Part shown: piece after piece, positions 26,978 to 37,042 of the stretch | Numbering within the stretch: position 1 is the stretch's first letter | Layout of the letters: every line of letters starts with the position of its first letter | Origin: Leifsonia xyli subsp. cynodontis DSM 46306 | Lineage (GTDB): Bacteria > Actinomycetota > Actinomycetes > Actinomycetales > Microbacteriaceae | Length of the DNA stretch: 64,000 nt | Direction: 5' to 3' | NCBI RefSeq assembly: GCF_000470775.1 | Contig: NC_022438.1 | Location: 2,622,419-2,686,418, forward strand | The notes under the pieces: model-generated | The model's database searches: none | What the model saw: only the letters and a program-made list of their open reading frames with translations | What the model was told of the DNA's origin: nothing | Position numbers and translations under genes: made by a program

Positions 26978-27424
26978 GTGCCGACCACACTCGGCTTCCT
27001 CCTGATGCTCCTCCGAGTGCTCGCCGGTGCGCTGACCGCCCTCGACTGGCCCGCCTTCGTCCACTCCCGGCTCGCCACAGCCGGCCCGTCGCTGACCGCT
27101 GCCGAGCAGTCCCAGGCGGAATCGGCCATCGCCGTCGCCGCGGGGGTCTTCGCGGGCGGGCTCGTCTTCTACTCCGTCCTCGCCCTGCTCGTCTTCGCCG
27201 GCAGCAACTGGGCGCGCATCGCCTCCATGTCGTACAGCGCGCTGCTGATCGTCGTCGCTGCAATCGACTTCTTCAACGGCGGGGCGCAAACGACCCTCCG
27301 AGCGAACATCCTGGGTCTCCCGCTCGACATCCTGGTGGTTCTGGCCCTCTCCTCCCAGGGCGCCCGCCTGTGGGCGAGACGCCCGCGCCCGGGCCGTCGC
27401 CGCGAGCGCCGCCTGGACGGCTGA
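26978..27424 (+). CDS. small multi-pass membrane protein of unknown function
   Basis: A 148-residue protein with about four hydrophobic helices (residues 3-23, 49-70, 72-97 and 107-125) and a strongly basic C-terminal tail ending RRPRPGRRRERRLDG. I recognise no family. GTG at 26978 is the only good start; the preceding sequence lacks a clear Shine-Dalgarno motif. It follows the LssY pseudogene by 66 bases on the same strand. Confidence 0.55.
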   Translation: MPTTLGFLLMLLRVLAGALTALDWPAFVHSRLATAGPSLTAAEQSQAESAIAVAAGVFAGGLVFYSVLALLVFAGSNWARIASMSYSALLIVVAAIDFFNGGAQTTLRANILGLPLDILVVLALSSQGARLWARRPRPGRRRERRLDG

Positions 27425-27647
27425 CGGCCGACGGACCACGAGACGACGAACGAGCCAGCGGACACCGGCACACCCTCCAGGCCGCATCGTCGTCACGGCT
27501 GTCGGCGCTGTCGTCCTCTCGCGGCCGGTCTGATCATGCGATACATGCGCCACCTCCACGATCGCCCCTTCGCATACCTCGACACCGAAGCCGAGGCTGA
27601 TCCGTTCATAAGCCGGCAGCCTCCGCAGGGAACGGGGTCTGCTGCGC

Positions 27648-28577
27648 TCAGCCGGCTGCCGCCGCCCTCTCACCTGTCGCCGCATGCGCCGCCGCCGCAT
27701 GCTCCGGACAAGCCAAGGCCCCGCATCCCTCGCAGACCACCAGCTGCTCCCGGCAGGCCGCCTCCACGCAGTTCCGCATCCGGCTGCTCGCCTCCCCGCA
27801 CCCGGCGCAGCGCCCGATCACAGCAGCCGAGGGGGAGAACGTCACCGAGCCGCGCCCGTCGAACACGTACAGCGACCCCTCCCACAGCCCCGAGTCCCCG
27901 AAGCGCTCGCCGTAGCGCACCACCCCGCCGTCGAGCTGGTAGACCTCCTGGAACCCGCGCGAGCGCATCAGCCCGCTCAGGACCTCGCAGCGGACACCGC
28001 CGGTGCAGTACGTCACGATCGGCCTGCCCTTCAGATGATCGTATTTGCCGCTGTCCAGTTCGGCGACGAACTCGCGCGTCGTCGCCACAGCCGGGACCAC
28101 CGCGTCCCGGAACCGTCCGATCTCCGCCTCGAAGCGGTTGCGCCCGTCGAAGAACACAACATCGTCCCGGGCCTCGACCAGGGCATGCACGCCGTTCGGA
28201 TCGAGCCGCGCGCCGCCACCGAGGACTCCCGACGCGTCGACGACCAGCTCGTCCGGCGCTCCGAACGACACGATCTCGTCGAGTACGCGAACGGAGAGCC
28301 GGGGGAAGTCCAGGCTTCCGCCCTCGGCGTCCAGCCCGGACCCCTCGCTCCACTTCGCGTCCAACCCGGTGAAAGCCGCATAGTCTTTCGTCTTCCGCAG
28401 GTAGCGCTTCAGGGAGCCGAGCTCACCGCCGAGCGTGCCATTCAGCCCGTCCTTGGAGAGGAGGATGCGCCCGCGCAGACCGAGGGACTCGCACAAGTCG
28501 CGCTGCCACAGCCGGACGGCCTCGGGATCGGGCAGCGGGGCGAAGACATAGAAGAGGAGGACTTTCGCGACGGGCAC
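27648..28577 (-). CDS. trhO: oxygen-dependent tRNA uridine(34) hydroxylase (rhodanese domain)
   Basis: TrhO (YceA) hydroxylates the wobble uridine of some tRNAs to ho5U. The 309-residue protein begins with the ferredoxin-like domain ([16 protein letters not shown]), followed by a rhodanese fold with the active-site Cys191 in YCTGGVRCE. The C-terminal 50 residues are Cys-rich ([23 protein letters not shown]), a likely zinc-binding tail common in longer TrhO versions. It faces the DPM-like glycosyltransferase in divergent orientation. The 27425-27647 gap downstream holds nothing I recognise. Confidence 0.9.
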   Translation of the reverse strand: MPVAKVLLFYVFAPLPDPEAVRLWQRDLCESLGLRGRILLSKDGLNGTLGGELGSLKRYLRKTKDYAAFTGLDAKWSEGSGLDAEGGSLDFPRLSVRVLDEIVSFGAPDELVVDASGVLGGGARLDPNGVHALVEARDDVVFFDGRNRFEAEIGRFRDAVVPAVATTREFVAELDSGKYDHLKGRPIVTYCTGGVRCEVLSGLMRSRGFQEVYQLDGGVVRYGERFGDSGLWEGSLYVFDGRGSVTFSPSAAVIGRCAGCGEASSRMRNCVEAACREQLVVCEGCGALACPEHAAAAHAATGERAAAAG

Positions 28578-28658
28578 CGGATGATGCTAGCCGCGAAAAC
28601 TTCGAGTACCGTCAGATTCGTTCGTCTGCCGTTCATCAGAGGGGAGGATGGTCGCACT

Positions 28659-29459
28659 ATGCGTTCCATCGTCATCATTCCGACCTACAACGAGCGGGAG
28701 AACATCGGCCCCGTCGTCGGCCGGCTTCGCGCGTCCGTTCCGGACGCCGACGTCCTGATCGTCGACGACGGCTCACCGGACGGAACGGGCGACCTGGCCG
28801 ACGCGCTCGCCGCGACCGACGCGAACGTCAATGTGCTGCACCGCGCGGGGAAGTCCGGTCTGGGCGCCGCTTACCGTGCCGGGATGACCTGGGCGCTCGA
28901 CGCGGGCTATGACGCGATCGTGGAGATGGACGCCGACGGCTCGCACCAGCCCGAGCAGCTGCCCCGCCTCCTGGCCGCCCTCCGCCGCCCGCCGGGCGAG
29001 GCGCCCGGTCCCGGCGCGGCGAGCGCCGACCTCGTCTTGGGCTCCCGCTGGGTCCCCGGCGGGAGTGTGGTCAATTGGCCTGCGCACCGTCGCCTTCTCT
29101 CGCGGGGCGGCAGCGCCTACTCGCGCATCGCGCTCGGCGTCCCCGTGCGGGACATCACCGGCGGCTATCGCGCTTTCACCGCTGACGCGCTGCGCAGCGT
29201 CCACCTGGACGACGTGGAGAGTCAGGGCTACTGCTTCCAGATCGACATGCTCCGCCGCGCCCACGCCGCCGGTCTCACCGTCACGGAGGTGCCGATCACC
29301 TTCGTGGAGCGGGAGCACGGCGCCTCGAAGATGACCGGCGGCATCGTCGCCGAGGCGATGCTCCGGGTCACAGCATGGGGCATCGCGGGCCTGCCCGGGC
29401 GATTCCGCCGCCGGACCGTGGCACCCGCCGAGGTGACCGAGGCGGCTCCGCAGGCGTAG
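28659..29459 (+). CDS. polyprenol-phosphate mannosyltransferase-like GT2
   Basis: A 266-residue GT-A glycosyltransferase of the dolichol/polyprenol-phosphate mannose synthase group: VIIPTYNERENIG at the start, LIVDDGSPDGTGD near residue 31, VEMDADGSHQPEQ (D-x-D) near 87, then LGSRWVPGG, ITGGYRAF and FVEREHGASKM. It has no C-terminal membrane domain, like the soluble catalytic halves of actinobacterial Ppm1. The predicted reaction is transfer of a hexose from a nucleotide sugar to polyprenol phosphate for envelope glycans. GAGGA precedes the ATG. Confidence 0.88.
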   Translation: MRSIVIIPTYNERENIGPVVGRLRASVPDADVLIVDDGSPDGTGDLADALAATDANVNVLHRAGKSGLGAAYRAGMTWALDAGYDAIVEMDADGSHQPEQLPRLLAALRRPPGEAPGPGAASADLVLGSRWVPGGSVVNWPAHRRLLSRGGSAYSRIALGVPVRDITGGYRAFTADALRSVHLDDVESQGYCFQIDMLRRAHAAGLTVTEVPITFVEREHGASKMTGGIVAEAMLRVTAWGIAGLPGRFRRRTVAPAEVTEAAPQA

Positions 29460-29469
29460 CGTGTGGCCT

Positions 29470-30000
29470 ATGCCGAACGATCCTCTTCAGCGCTTCCGCT
29501 CCGTCCCGCACTTCACCCTCACGAGCGACGACATCGCCGACGACCGGCCGCTCTCCCGCGAGCAGTGGGGCGCGGGCGGCGGTGGCGGCGACCGCTCGCC
29601 GCAGTTGTCCTGGAGCGGATTCCCGGCGGAGACGAAGAGTTTCGCCGTCACCATCCACGATCCGGACGCACCTACAGGCTCCGGCTTCTGGCACTGGGCC
29701 GTGTACAACATCCCCGCCTCTGTCACCGCGCTCGCGGCGAACGCGGGGGCCGAGGGCGGCGCGGGGCTGCCCCGGGGCGCGGCGATGCTCTCCAACGAGC
29801 TGCGCTCGAAGAGCTTCACCGGCGCGGGTCCGCCACCCGGCACCGGGACGCACCGCTACTTCGTGACCGTGCATGCCCTGGATGTGGACCGTCTCGACCT
29901 CGATCCGGAGTCGACTCCCGCTCTCCTCGGCCTCACCGCCGCCTTCCACGTCCTCGCGCGCGCCCTCCTCGTCCCGACCGCGACCGCCGGCGACATCTGA
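29470..30000 (+). CDS. YbhB/YbcL-type PEBP (Raf-kinase-inhibitor-like) protein
   Basis: A 176-residue phosphatidylethanolamine-binding-protein homologue. The family's conserved segments are visible: SPQLSWSGFPAETKSFAVT, HDPDAPTGSGFWHWAVYNIP, and PPGTGTHRYFVTVHALDV. No signal peptide. The ATG at 29470 lies ten bases after the stop of the upstream glycosyltransferase; a GTG at 29461 would add three residues. Biological role of bacterial members is unclear. Confidence 0.9.
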   Translation: MPNDPLQRFRSVPHFTLTSDDIADDRPLSREQWGAGGGGGDRSPQLSWSGFPAETKSFAVTIHDPDAPTGSGFWHWAVYNIPASVTALAANAGAEGGAGLPRGAAMLSNELRSKSFTGAGPPPGTGTHRYFVTVHALDVDRLDLDPESTPALLGLTAAFHVLARALLVPTATAGDI

Positions 30001-30082
30001 CCCGTTCGGCCCGGCGAGCGGCCGAGCCCGGGAAGAGCGGCCGGGAGCCATCCGAGGAGCGCAGGGGAGGTAGGTTCGTTAC

Positions 30083-31654
30083 GTGAAGCTCCACAACGTC
30101 CGTGTGTACAGAAGCGACGAAGACCTCCCCCGTCAGGACCAGCTCGCGTGGAAGATCGCCCAGGTCGCCGCCGACCCGGTGGAGGTGGATGCCGCCGTCG
30201 CCGACATGGTCATCAACCGTGTCATCGACAACGCCGCTGTCGCCGCGGCCTCCCTCACCCGCCGCCCGGTCGTCTCGGCCCGGTCGCAGGCGCTCGCGCA
30301 CCCGCTTCCCTCCGCCGAGCTCGAGGAAATCACGCGGAGCGCCGGCCGCCCTCAGGACGGTTCGACCGTCTTCGGCGAGCGAGCCGCCGCCCGGGTGAGC
30401 CCCGAGTGGGCCGCCTGGGCCAACGGCGTCGCCGTCCGCGAGCTCGACTACCACGACACCTTCCTGGCCGCCGAGTACTCGCACCCCGGCGACAACATCC
30501 CGCCCGTCACCGCGGTCGCTCAGCATGCCGCGCGCGCGTTCGGGCTCACCGGTCGCGACCTCGTGCGCGGGATCGCGACCGGGTATGAGATCCAGATCGA
30601 CCTCGCCCGCGCGATCAGCCTGCACAAGCACAAGATCGACCATGTCGCCCACCTCGGCCCCTCCGCCGCCGCCGGAATCGGGACGCTGCTGCACCTGCCT
30701 CCCGAGGCGATCTTCCAGGCCGTCGGCCAGGCGCTCCACACCACCACGGCCACCCGGCAGTCCCGCAAAGGGGAGATCTCCAGCTGGAAGGCTCACGCCC
30801 CCGCCTTCGCCGGGAAGATTGCTGTGGAGGCGATCGACCGGGCGATGCGCGGCGAGACCAGTCCCACCCCGATCTACGAGGGCGAGGACGGCGTGATCGC
30901 TTGGCTGCTGGACGGGCCCGATGCGAGCTACGGCGTTCCGCTGCCCGAGCCGGGCGAGGCGAAGCGCGCCATCCTCGACTCCTACACGAAGGAGCGCTCG
31001 GCGGAGTACCAGGCTCAGGCGTGGATCGACCTGGCCAGGAAGCTACACCGCGAGCATCCCGAGGTCGCGGACCCCGCGCGTGTGGAGAGCATCCTCCTCC
31101 GAACCTCGCACCACACGCACTACGTCATCGGCTCGGGGGCGAACGACCCGCAGAAGTACGACCCGGCGGCCTCCCGCGAGACGCTCGACCACAGCATCCC
31201 GTACATCTTCGCGGTCGCACTTCAAGACGGCGGGTGGCACCACGTCGAGTCCTACCTCCCGGAGCGAGCCGCCCGTCCGGACACGGTCGCGCTCTGGGGC
31301 AAGATCGCCACCGCCGAAGACCCGGAGTGGACGCGGCGCTACCACTCCACCGACCCCGCGGAGAAGGCGTTCGGCGGCCGGGTGGAGATCCGTCTCGCCG
31401 ACGGCCGTGTCGTCGCCGACGAGATCGCCGTCGCGGACGCGCATCCGCTGGGCGCCCGCCCGTTCGCTCGCGCCGACTACGTCGCCAAGTTCCGCTCGCT
31501 GGCCGCCGGGGTGCTCGACCAGACCGAGATCGAGCGCTTCCTCGCCCTCGCCGAGCGCCTCCCGGACCTCTCCGCCGCCGATCTCGGGGGACTCACCATC
31601 ACCGCGCGGCCCGGCCTGCTCGCCGGCATCCCCGTTCCGAAAGGGCTCTTCTGA
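30083..31654 (+). CDS. prpD: 2-methylcitrate dehydratase (MmgE/PrpD family)
   Basis: A 523-residue cytoplasmic enzyme converting 2-methylcitrate to 2-methylaconitate in propionate breakdown. Typical MmgE/PrpD segments are [31 protein letters not shown] near residue 113, [17 protein letters not shown], and [15 protein letters not shown]. The GTG start at 30083 follows GGGAGG. Its TGA overlaps the ATG of prpB, and prpC follows, giving a prpD-prpB-prpC operon. No regulator of the operon is adjacent. Confidence 0.94.
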   Translation: MKLHNVRVYRSDEDLPRQDQLAWKIAQVAADPVEVDAAVADMVINRVIDNAAVAAASLTRRPVVSARSQALAHPLPSAELEEITRSAGRPQDGSTVFGERAAARVSPEWAAWANGVAVRELDYHDTFLAAEYSHPGDNIPPVTAVAQHAARAFGLTGRDLVRGIATGYEIQIDLARAISLHKHKIDHVAHLGPSAAAGIGTLLHLPPEAIFQAVGQALHTTTATRQSRKGEISSWKAHAPAFAGKIAVEAIDRAMRGETSPTPIYEGEDGVIAWLLDGPDASYGVPLPEPGEAKRAILDSYTKERSAEYQAQAWIDLARKLHREHPEVADPARVESILLRTSHHTHYVIGSGANDPQKYDPAASRETLDHSIPYIFAVALQDGGWHHVESYLPERAARPDTVALWGKIATAEDPEWTRRYHSTDPAEKAFGGRVEIRLADGRVVADEIAVADAHPLGARPFARADYVAKFRSLAAGVLDQTEIERFLALAERLPDLSAADLGGLTITARPGLLAGIPVPKGLF

Positions 31655-32553
31655 TGCTCTACTCCTCTGTGCCGGCGCACGAAAAGCGCGCGGCCTTCCG
31701 CGCCCGCCTCGCCTCGGGCCAACTGGTGAGGATGCCCGGGGCTTTCACCCCGCTCAGCGCGCGCCTCATCGAACGCAAAGGCTTCGAGGGCGTCTACCTT
31801 TCCGGAGCCGTCCTCTCCGCCGACCTGGGCCTCCCCGACATCGGCCTCACGACTCTCACCGAGGTCGCCGCCCGCTCCGCCCAGACCGCCCGGATGACCA
31901 GCCTCCCGGCCCTCGTGGACGCCGACACCGGCTTCGGCGAGCCGATGAACGTCGCCCGCACGGTCCAGACCCTCGAGGACGCCGGTGTCGCCGGCCTTCA
32001 CATCGAAGACCAGGTCAATCCCAAGCGCTGCGGCCACCTCGACGGCAAGCAGGTCGTCGACGAGGGCACCGCCCTCAAGCGCATCCGCGCCGCCGTCGAC
32101 GCCCGCCGCGACCCGAACCTGCTGATCATGGCCCGCACCGACATCCGCGCCGTCGAGGGGCTGGATGCCGCGATCGACCGCGCCAAGGCCCTGGTGGATG
32201 CCGGGGCCGACGCGATCTTCCCCGAGGCGATGGCCGATCTCTCCGAGTTCGCGGCCGTCCGTGCGGCCGTCGACGTCCCGATCCTCGCCAACATGACCGA
32301 GTTCGGCAAGAGCGAGCTCTTCACCATGGACCAGCTGCGCGACATCGGTGTGAACATCGTCATCTGGCCGGTCTCGCTCCTCCGCCTCGCGATGGGCGCC
32401 GCCGAGCGCGGCCTCGACCAGTTGCTCACCGGCGGCACCCTCGAGCCCACGCTCGGGGAGATGCAGCATCGCGCCGAGCTGTACGACCTGATTGACTACG
32501 AGGGCTACAATGCGTTCGATTCCTCTGTCTTCACCTTCGTGGTGAGGCGCTGA
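31654..32553 (+). CDS. prpB: 2-methylisocitrate lyase
   Basis: A 299-residue TIM-barrel enzyme that cleaves 2-methylisocitrate into pyruvate and succinate. ADTGFG metal-site residues occur near position 90-95, and the catalytic motif KRCGH is at residues 124-128 with Cys126; most homologues have KKCGH. ARTDIRAVEG and PEAMADLSEF follow in the usual places, and the C-terminus YNAFDSSVFTF is canonical. The ATG at 31654 overlaps the prpD stop (TGATG). Confidence 0.95.
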   Translation: MLYSSVPAHEKRAAFRARLASGQLVRMPGAFTPLSARLIERKGFEGVYLSGAVLSADLGLPDIGLTTLTEVAARSAQTARMTSLPALVDADTGFGEPMNVARTVQTLEDAGVAGLHIEDQVNPKRCGHLDGKQVVDEGTALKRIRAAVDARRDPNLLIMARTDIRAVEGLDAAIDRAKALVDAGADAIFPEAMADLSEFAAVRAAVDVPILANMTEFGKSELFTMDQLRDIGVNIVIWPVSLLRLAMGAAERGLDQLLTGGTLEPTLGEMQHRAELYDLIDYEGYNAFDSSVFTFVVRR

Positions 32554-32588
32554 CGCGCCGCGCCACCAGCAGCAAAGGAGTAAGCAGC

Positions 32589-33716
32589 ATGACCGACCTG
32601 GAGATCCACAAGGGCCTCGCCGGTGTCGTGGTGGACACCACGGCCATCTCCTCGGTGAACCCCAAGACCAACTCTCTGCTCTACCGCGGCTACCCCGTGC
32701 AGGAGCTCGCGGCGAACCGCTCGTTCGAGGAGGTCGCCTGGCTGCTGTGGAACGGTGAGCTGCCGAACACCGGCCAGCTGGCCGAGTTCGAGAAGCGTGA
32801 GCGCAGCCTCCGCCGCCTGGACGACCGGACGCGCCGGGCGCTCGACGACATCCCGGCCGATGCTCATCCGATGGATGCGCTGCGCACCGCGGTCAGCCAG
32901 CTCGGCGGCATCGACCCCACGCTCCAGCAGCGCGACGGCATTCTCGACCCCGCGCTCAACGCCGACCGTGCCGTCTCCCTGCTCGCGCGGCTGCCCTCCA
33001 TCGTCGCGCACATCCAGCGCCGCCGCCGCGGCCTCGAACCCGTCGAGCCGCGCGACGACCTCGACTACTCGCGCAACTTCCTCTGGCTCACGTTCGGCGA
33101 GGTCCCGGATGACGTGGTGGTGGACGCTTTCCGCATCTCGCTCGTCCTCTACGCGGAGCACTCCTTCAACGCGTCGACCTTCACCGCTCGCGTCATCGCC
33201 TCCACCCTGTCCGATGTCTACTCCGCGGTCACCGGCGCGATCGGCGCGCTCAAAGGCCCGCTGCATGGCGGGGCGAACGAGGCGGTCATGCGCGCTTTCG
33301 AGGAGATCGGGGACGCAGGCAGGGCCGAGGCCTGGTTGGATGAGGCCCTCGTCGGGAAGCGCAAGATCATGGGCTTCGGCCACCGTGTCTACAAGAACGG
33401 CGACTCCCGCGTCCCGACGATGAAGGCGGCGCTGGAGAAACTGGTCGAGCACGCCGGCAGGCAGGACCTGCTGGCCCTCTACGAGGCACTCGAGAAGGCG
33501 ATGGGGGATCGCAAGGACATCAAGCCCAACCTCGACTACCCCTCCGGCCCCGCCTACTCTCTGATGGGTTTCGACACCGAGACCTCCACCCCGCTCTTCG
33601 CCGCGGCACGCGTTGTGGGGTGGACCGCCCACGTCTTCGAGCAGTACGCGGCGAACTCCCCCATCCGCCCCCTCTCCCAGTACACCGGCCCCGCCGAACG
33701 GCACCTCCCCCGCTGA
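32589..33716 (+). CDS. prpC: 2-methylcitrate synthase / citrate synthase
   Basis: A 375-residue short-type citrate synthase that condenses propionyl-CoA (or acetyl-CoA) with oxaloacetate. Active-site segments are AEHSFNASTFTARV, GPLHGGANEAVM (catalytic His), GFGHRVYKNGDSR (second His) and the C-terminal arginine region around AANSPIRPLSQYTG. Position after prpD and prpB indicates the methylcitrate role. AAAGGAG lies at the right distance before the ATG. A hairpin follows about 110 bases downstream. Confidence 0.93.
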   Translation: MTDLEIHKGLAGVVVDTTAISSVNPKTNSLLYRGYPVQELAANRSFEEVAWLLWNGELPNTGQLAEFEKRERSLRRLDDRTRRALDDIPADAHPMDALRTAVSQLGGIDPTLQQRDGILDPALNADRAVSLLARLPSIVAHIQRRRRGLEPVEPRDDLDYSRNFLWLTFGEVPDDVVVDAFRISLVLYAEHSFNASTFTARVIASTLSDVYSAVTGAIGALKGPLHGGANEAVMRAFEEIGDAGRAEAWLDEALVGKRKIMGFGHRVYKNGDSRVPTMKAALEKLVEHAGRQDLLALYEALEKAMGDRKDIKPNLDYPSGPAYSLMGFDTETSTPLFAAARVVGWTAHVFEQYAANSPIRPLSQYTGPAERHLPR

Positions 33717-33824
33717 CGCTCATCGTCGCGATGACCGGGAACTCGGTCCCGCCCCTCTTCCTCTCCTTTTCCTTCCCCGCCCTCTCTTCCCGCCCTTCAC
33801 CCGCTCCGCCCTTCACCCGCAAGT

Positions 33825-33867
33825 AAGGGAGGAGATTCGCCCCCATCCCGGCCGGATCTCCTCCCTT
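33825..33867 (+). terminator. hairpin downstream of prpC built from the interspersed motif
   Basis: AAGGGAGGAGAT (33825-33836) and ATCTCCTCCCTT (33856-33867) are a perfect 12-bp inverted repeat around a 19-base GC-rich loop, ending in TTT. It could terminate the prp operon. Another motif copy (AGTCCTCCCTTTTCGG) begins at 33898. The rest of the 328-bp gap 33717-34044 shows no gene; part of it appears as pyrimidine-rich sequence and a CAGACAGCCTC direct repeat near 33990-34020. Confidence 0.6.
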
Positions 33868-34044
33868 TCTGCACCTCAGCCCCTTACCGCGCGCCAAAGT
33901 CCTCCCTTTTCGGCCGCCCTGGGCGGCGAACTCCTCGAACGCGTCCGGCAGCCCCTTCACCCCGTCGCGGACGGCAGTGAACACCGTCAAACAGACAGCC
34001 TCGCCTCAACAGACAGCCTCACCGTGTTCAGTGCCGCCCGCGTG

Positions 34045-34665
34045 TCATGAGTTGGTTCCGTCTGTTGGGGGTTCTGGGGTGGGTGTCGGTGGTCTGGGGG
34101 TGTTCCACTGCTCGTAGGGGATCACGCCTTCGTCGCCCGGGAGGACTTTGCCTTGGTCGCGTTCGGCTTGGTCTTCTTCGTTCAGTTCCCAGAAGTCTCC
34201 GGGGGAGCAGGGGGCCAACGCGCCGACTCTGTAGGAGTTATCGGCGGCGTGCGTGTCGAAATCAGCGCGGAGCACCGGACCGCCCGATCCGTACACGACC
34301 GGGCCGCCCTGATCCAGAATCCGCACTGTCATTCCCAGTGACTTCCAGTAGTCCGCAACCTTGCGAGCGTCGCCGGTGTGGTCGGTTCCTCGGGGTGCCC
34401 AGTGGTCGTAGCTGTAGCTGGCGCCGAGGACGCCGCCGCCGAGGGAGCACTCATCAGCCCACACCGGACCGTTGCGGGGCCACCATCCGGTGACCGCGAG
34501 TTGTTTTGTTGTGCTGATCACGAGATCGACGACCGCGTCGCGGCCTTCTCTCGGTGTCATCGTGTTCTTCTCCTCACCTTTTCCTGCACACCCGACACTC
34601 GCCGTCCCGAACAGGACAACCATCACTGAGACAGCGATCACCCGCCGCGCAGTCCTAGCGAACAT
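34045..34665 (-). CDS. putative lipoprotein of unknown function
   Basis: A 206-residue secreted protein with basic N-terminus, hydrophobic helix (residues 8-24) and lipobox TASVGC-AG, so it should be lipid-anchored after cleavage before Cys. The mature part contains two Cys and ends in a Pro/Thr-rich tail (TPTPEPPTDG). ATG at 34663-34665 is chosen because it starts the signal peptide directly. It overlaps the last 11 bases of the DUF1023 hydrolase pseudogene, so the two were an operon. Function not recognised. Confidence 0.7.
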   Translation of the reverse strand: MFARTARRVIAVSVMVVLFGTASVGCAGKGEEKNTMTPREGRDAVVDLVISTTKQLAVTGWWPRNGPVWADECSLGGGVLGASYSYDHWAPRGTDHTGDARKVADYWKSLGMTVRILDQGGPVVYGSGGPVLRADFDTHAADNSYRVGALAPCSPGDFWELNEEDQAERDQGKVLPGDEGVIPYEQWNTPRPPTPTPEPPTDGTNS

Positions 34666-36815
34666 GGGCACCTTGCTCCAATCCTGAGAGAACACCCTTT
34701 TGGTAGTTGGTCGGCCCCAGGGGTGCGTATCGCGTGATCTCAGCGGTGTCACTCGTGATCGCGCGGGCCGTGTTCGCCAAAGACTCCGTTCCGCGGTCGA
34801 GGTATCCGGCTTCGGTGCCTCCGTCGCTGACGAGGGGGCTGTGGTCGGTGACGATGCGGTCGGCGTCGCCTCCGGTTTCGACGCCGAAGGGGTGGGAGCC
34901 GAAGCCGGGGGTCATCGGGTTGACTGTGTGGTCGCGGCTGCTGGTCCTGCCGATCCAGGCCCACTGATCCCCGCTCTCCCTCTCCCCGGGAAGCTTGTCG
35001 CGGGCGTGGCCGGAGTACACCTTCCCGACGTTCAGATCCGGCTGGGGAGCGCACACTGTCTGGCAGGCCGGCGGAGCCGAGGGTCACAAAGGTGTCTGCG
35101 CGCACTCCGGGTTGGGTGAGCGCGATGGCGGCGGTGGTCGTGCCGTAGGAGTGGGCGACGATGGACAATGACGGCATCGACCCGCCGCGCACGGCGGACA
35201 GGCCCCTGAGCGCCGAGGCGAGTTTGGTGCCGCCGGCGACCGCCCGGGTGACATCCAGCACCCCGAAATCCAGATCCCCGGCGCTCGGCGCGGGCGGGGT
35301 TCTGTATCCGATCCAGGCCACCACCGCGCTCTCCGGGGGAAGCAGCGCGCGCAGGTTCTGCGCCGCTTTCGCCCACCCCGTCATCCCGTGGGTCGTCGTT
35401 CCCATCCCGGGCACGGTGTAGCTGACCGTCGTGGCCGTGTCCAGATCACCGATCGCGACCGCCGCCAACGGCGGACGATCACCGGTCAACGCGATAAGCG
35501 AACGAGACGCCCAGGTCGCCGTCGTCTGCAGGGCCGCGTGGATGTTCTTCAACGCTTTCAGCTGCTCTTCCCCCTCCCGCAGGGACTGCTTCAGCGCCCG
35601 CTGTGACAACGCCGAAGGCCCCCTCGCGAACCGGCGGATTCTAGTGGTCGTTACAACTCCCAGAAAGTCCAGGTGTTGCAACGACCGTTAGAACCCAAGA
35701 CCGAGGTGTCACCGACGACGGCCCTCAACCCCGCCAGCCGCGTCTCCAACTCCGCGATCGCCGCAGCCAGAGCACGCCGGTTCGCGTAGTCCCTCGCCCC
35801 GTAAGGGATGCCTTCCAGATTCCCGAACAGGACAGGGAAAGCCGTCAACAGCACCTCGTGACGCGCAGAGAACCGCGCACCAGGAGACGTCGACGAAGCC
35901 AGACCCTGCCACCAGGCATGGATCGCCACAGCATCCATGAGCAACAACCGGGTCCCCACACCCGGAGACGCCGCCAGCAACGCCCTCAACTCGACGACCG
36001 TGAACGTCGCGAAAGCCGCCAACACCTCCCCATCGCTCGGAGGACGCACCGCCGTCGCAACCAGATCCAGAGCACGATCCGACAGCAGACCACGACCGGC
36101 AGCATCGAACGCCGCAGCGATCTGCTCAACCCAGAGCGCATCGTCCCGGCTCTCCTCCAGAAGCCGCTCGAACCCCCGCAGGAACGTCACCGACTCCACC
36201 GGAACCCAGGAACACGACGCAACGAACGCACCCCACGCGTTCCGCACCCTCCACAACTGCTCCCCCAAACCGACATCACCCGCCCGCGTCTGCGACACGA
36301 AGACCCGCAGATTGTCCGGGACCGCTGAACTCCTCCCCGAGGACCCACCACCCGAAGTCCGCTCCCGCTGCCGCGGCGAGAACACCGCAGACACCACCGG
36401 AGGCCGCACCGCGACCTCCGACGGCCGCGGATCGAAGAACCCATCCACAGCCACACCAAACCACCCCCACCGCATCCGCAACCACACGACGACGCTCCCG
36501 CTCCGCCTCCCGCTCACGCCACGCCCTCAAATCCCGCCGACGCTTCTCCTCCTCCCGCGCCCTCACCACCGCCACCTCAACCTGCTCAGCGAGCCTGTCC
36601 AGCACACCCGCCAACCGGCCACGATCCGCAGCCTCCACCGAAGCAGCAACCGCGAAAAGACCGGCATAACAACCAGAGAAACCCTCCACAGCCGTCTCCA
36701 CCGCCCCCCGACGCACTACCCCCACACCACGCAACTCCACATCCGCCGCACGACAAGCAGCGATCAGAGCCTCCGCCACCCCCGCATCAAACCGAAACCC
36801 CACCCCAACCCCCAT
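34655..36815 (-). pseudogene. DUF1023-type alpha/beta hydrolase, multiply frameshifted
   Basis: Four frame pieces line up as one protein of about 720 residues: a coiled-coil N-terminal region (FRFDAGVAEALIAACRAADV, then many Arg/Glu), a middle part (NLRVFVSQTRAGDVGLGEQL; GIPYGARDYANRRALAAAI, typical of DUF1023 proteins), the hydrolase core with ALTGDRPPLAAVAIGDLD, VPGMGTTTHGM and nucleophile elbow AHSYGT, and the tail HPFGVETGGDADRI. The frame must change near 36480, near 35665 and near 35045. Each join is between recognisable neighbours, so this is decay of a single gene. It was upstream of and coupled to the lipoprotein gene. Confidence 0.75.
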
Positions 36816-36883
36816 GTGAACGCAACATTCCCCGAACGACAAACACACTACCCAAGAAAAATTACAAGTATCAAACATATCAC

Positions 36884-37042
36884 ATGTTTTTCACCGCGAT
36901 CAGACGCCCGGTGAGCGTTCTTGTCACTCCGGCAGGAACCGCTCTCCTCGGCGCTGGAATTGTTGTGTCTCTTCTCCACGGTGAGGCGGTGAGAAAACCT
37001 CCGCCTGAGCTGCCGCGAGAACGCTCCCTGGCAACGCCCTAG
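36884..37042 (+). CDS. possible small membrane peptide abutting IS481 copy 2
   Basis: An ATG at 36884 opens a 52-codon frame with one hydrophobic stretch (VLVTPAGTALLGAGIVVSLL) and a basic/proline tail. Its stop TAG lies in the CTAG directly at the edge of the insertion sequence, so the original gene may have been longer. No family is recognised and no clear ribosome binding site is seen. The AT-rich stretch 36851-36890 is more likely promoter sequence for the divergent gene. Confidence 0.25.
   Translation: MFFTAIRRPVSVLVTPAGTALLGAGIVVSLLHGEAVRKPPPELPRERSLATP

Noticed and set aside
34749..35681. The downstream DUF1023 piece as a complete stand-alone hydrolase
   Set aside because: Its tail after GLPDS is out-of-frame noise, and its true C-terminal part and N-terminal region are in neighbouring frames, so it is one broken gene.
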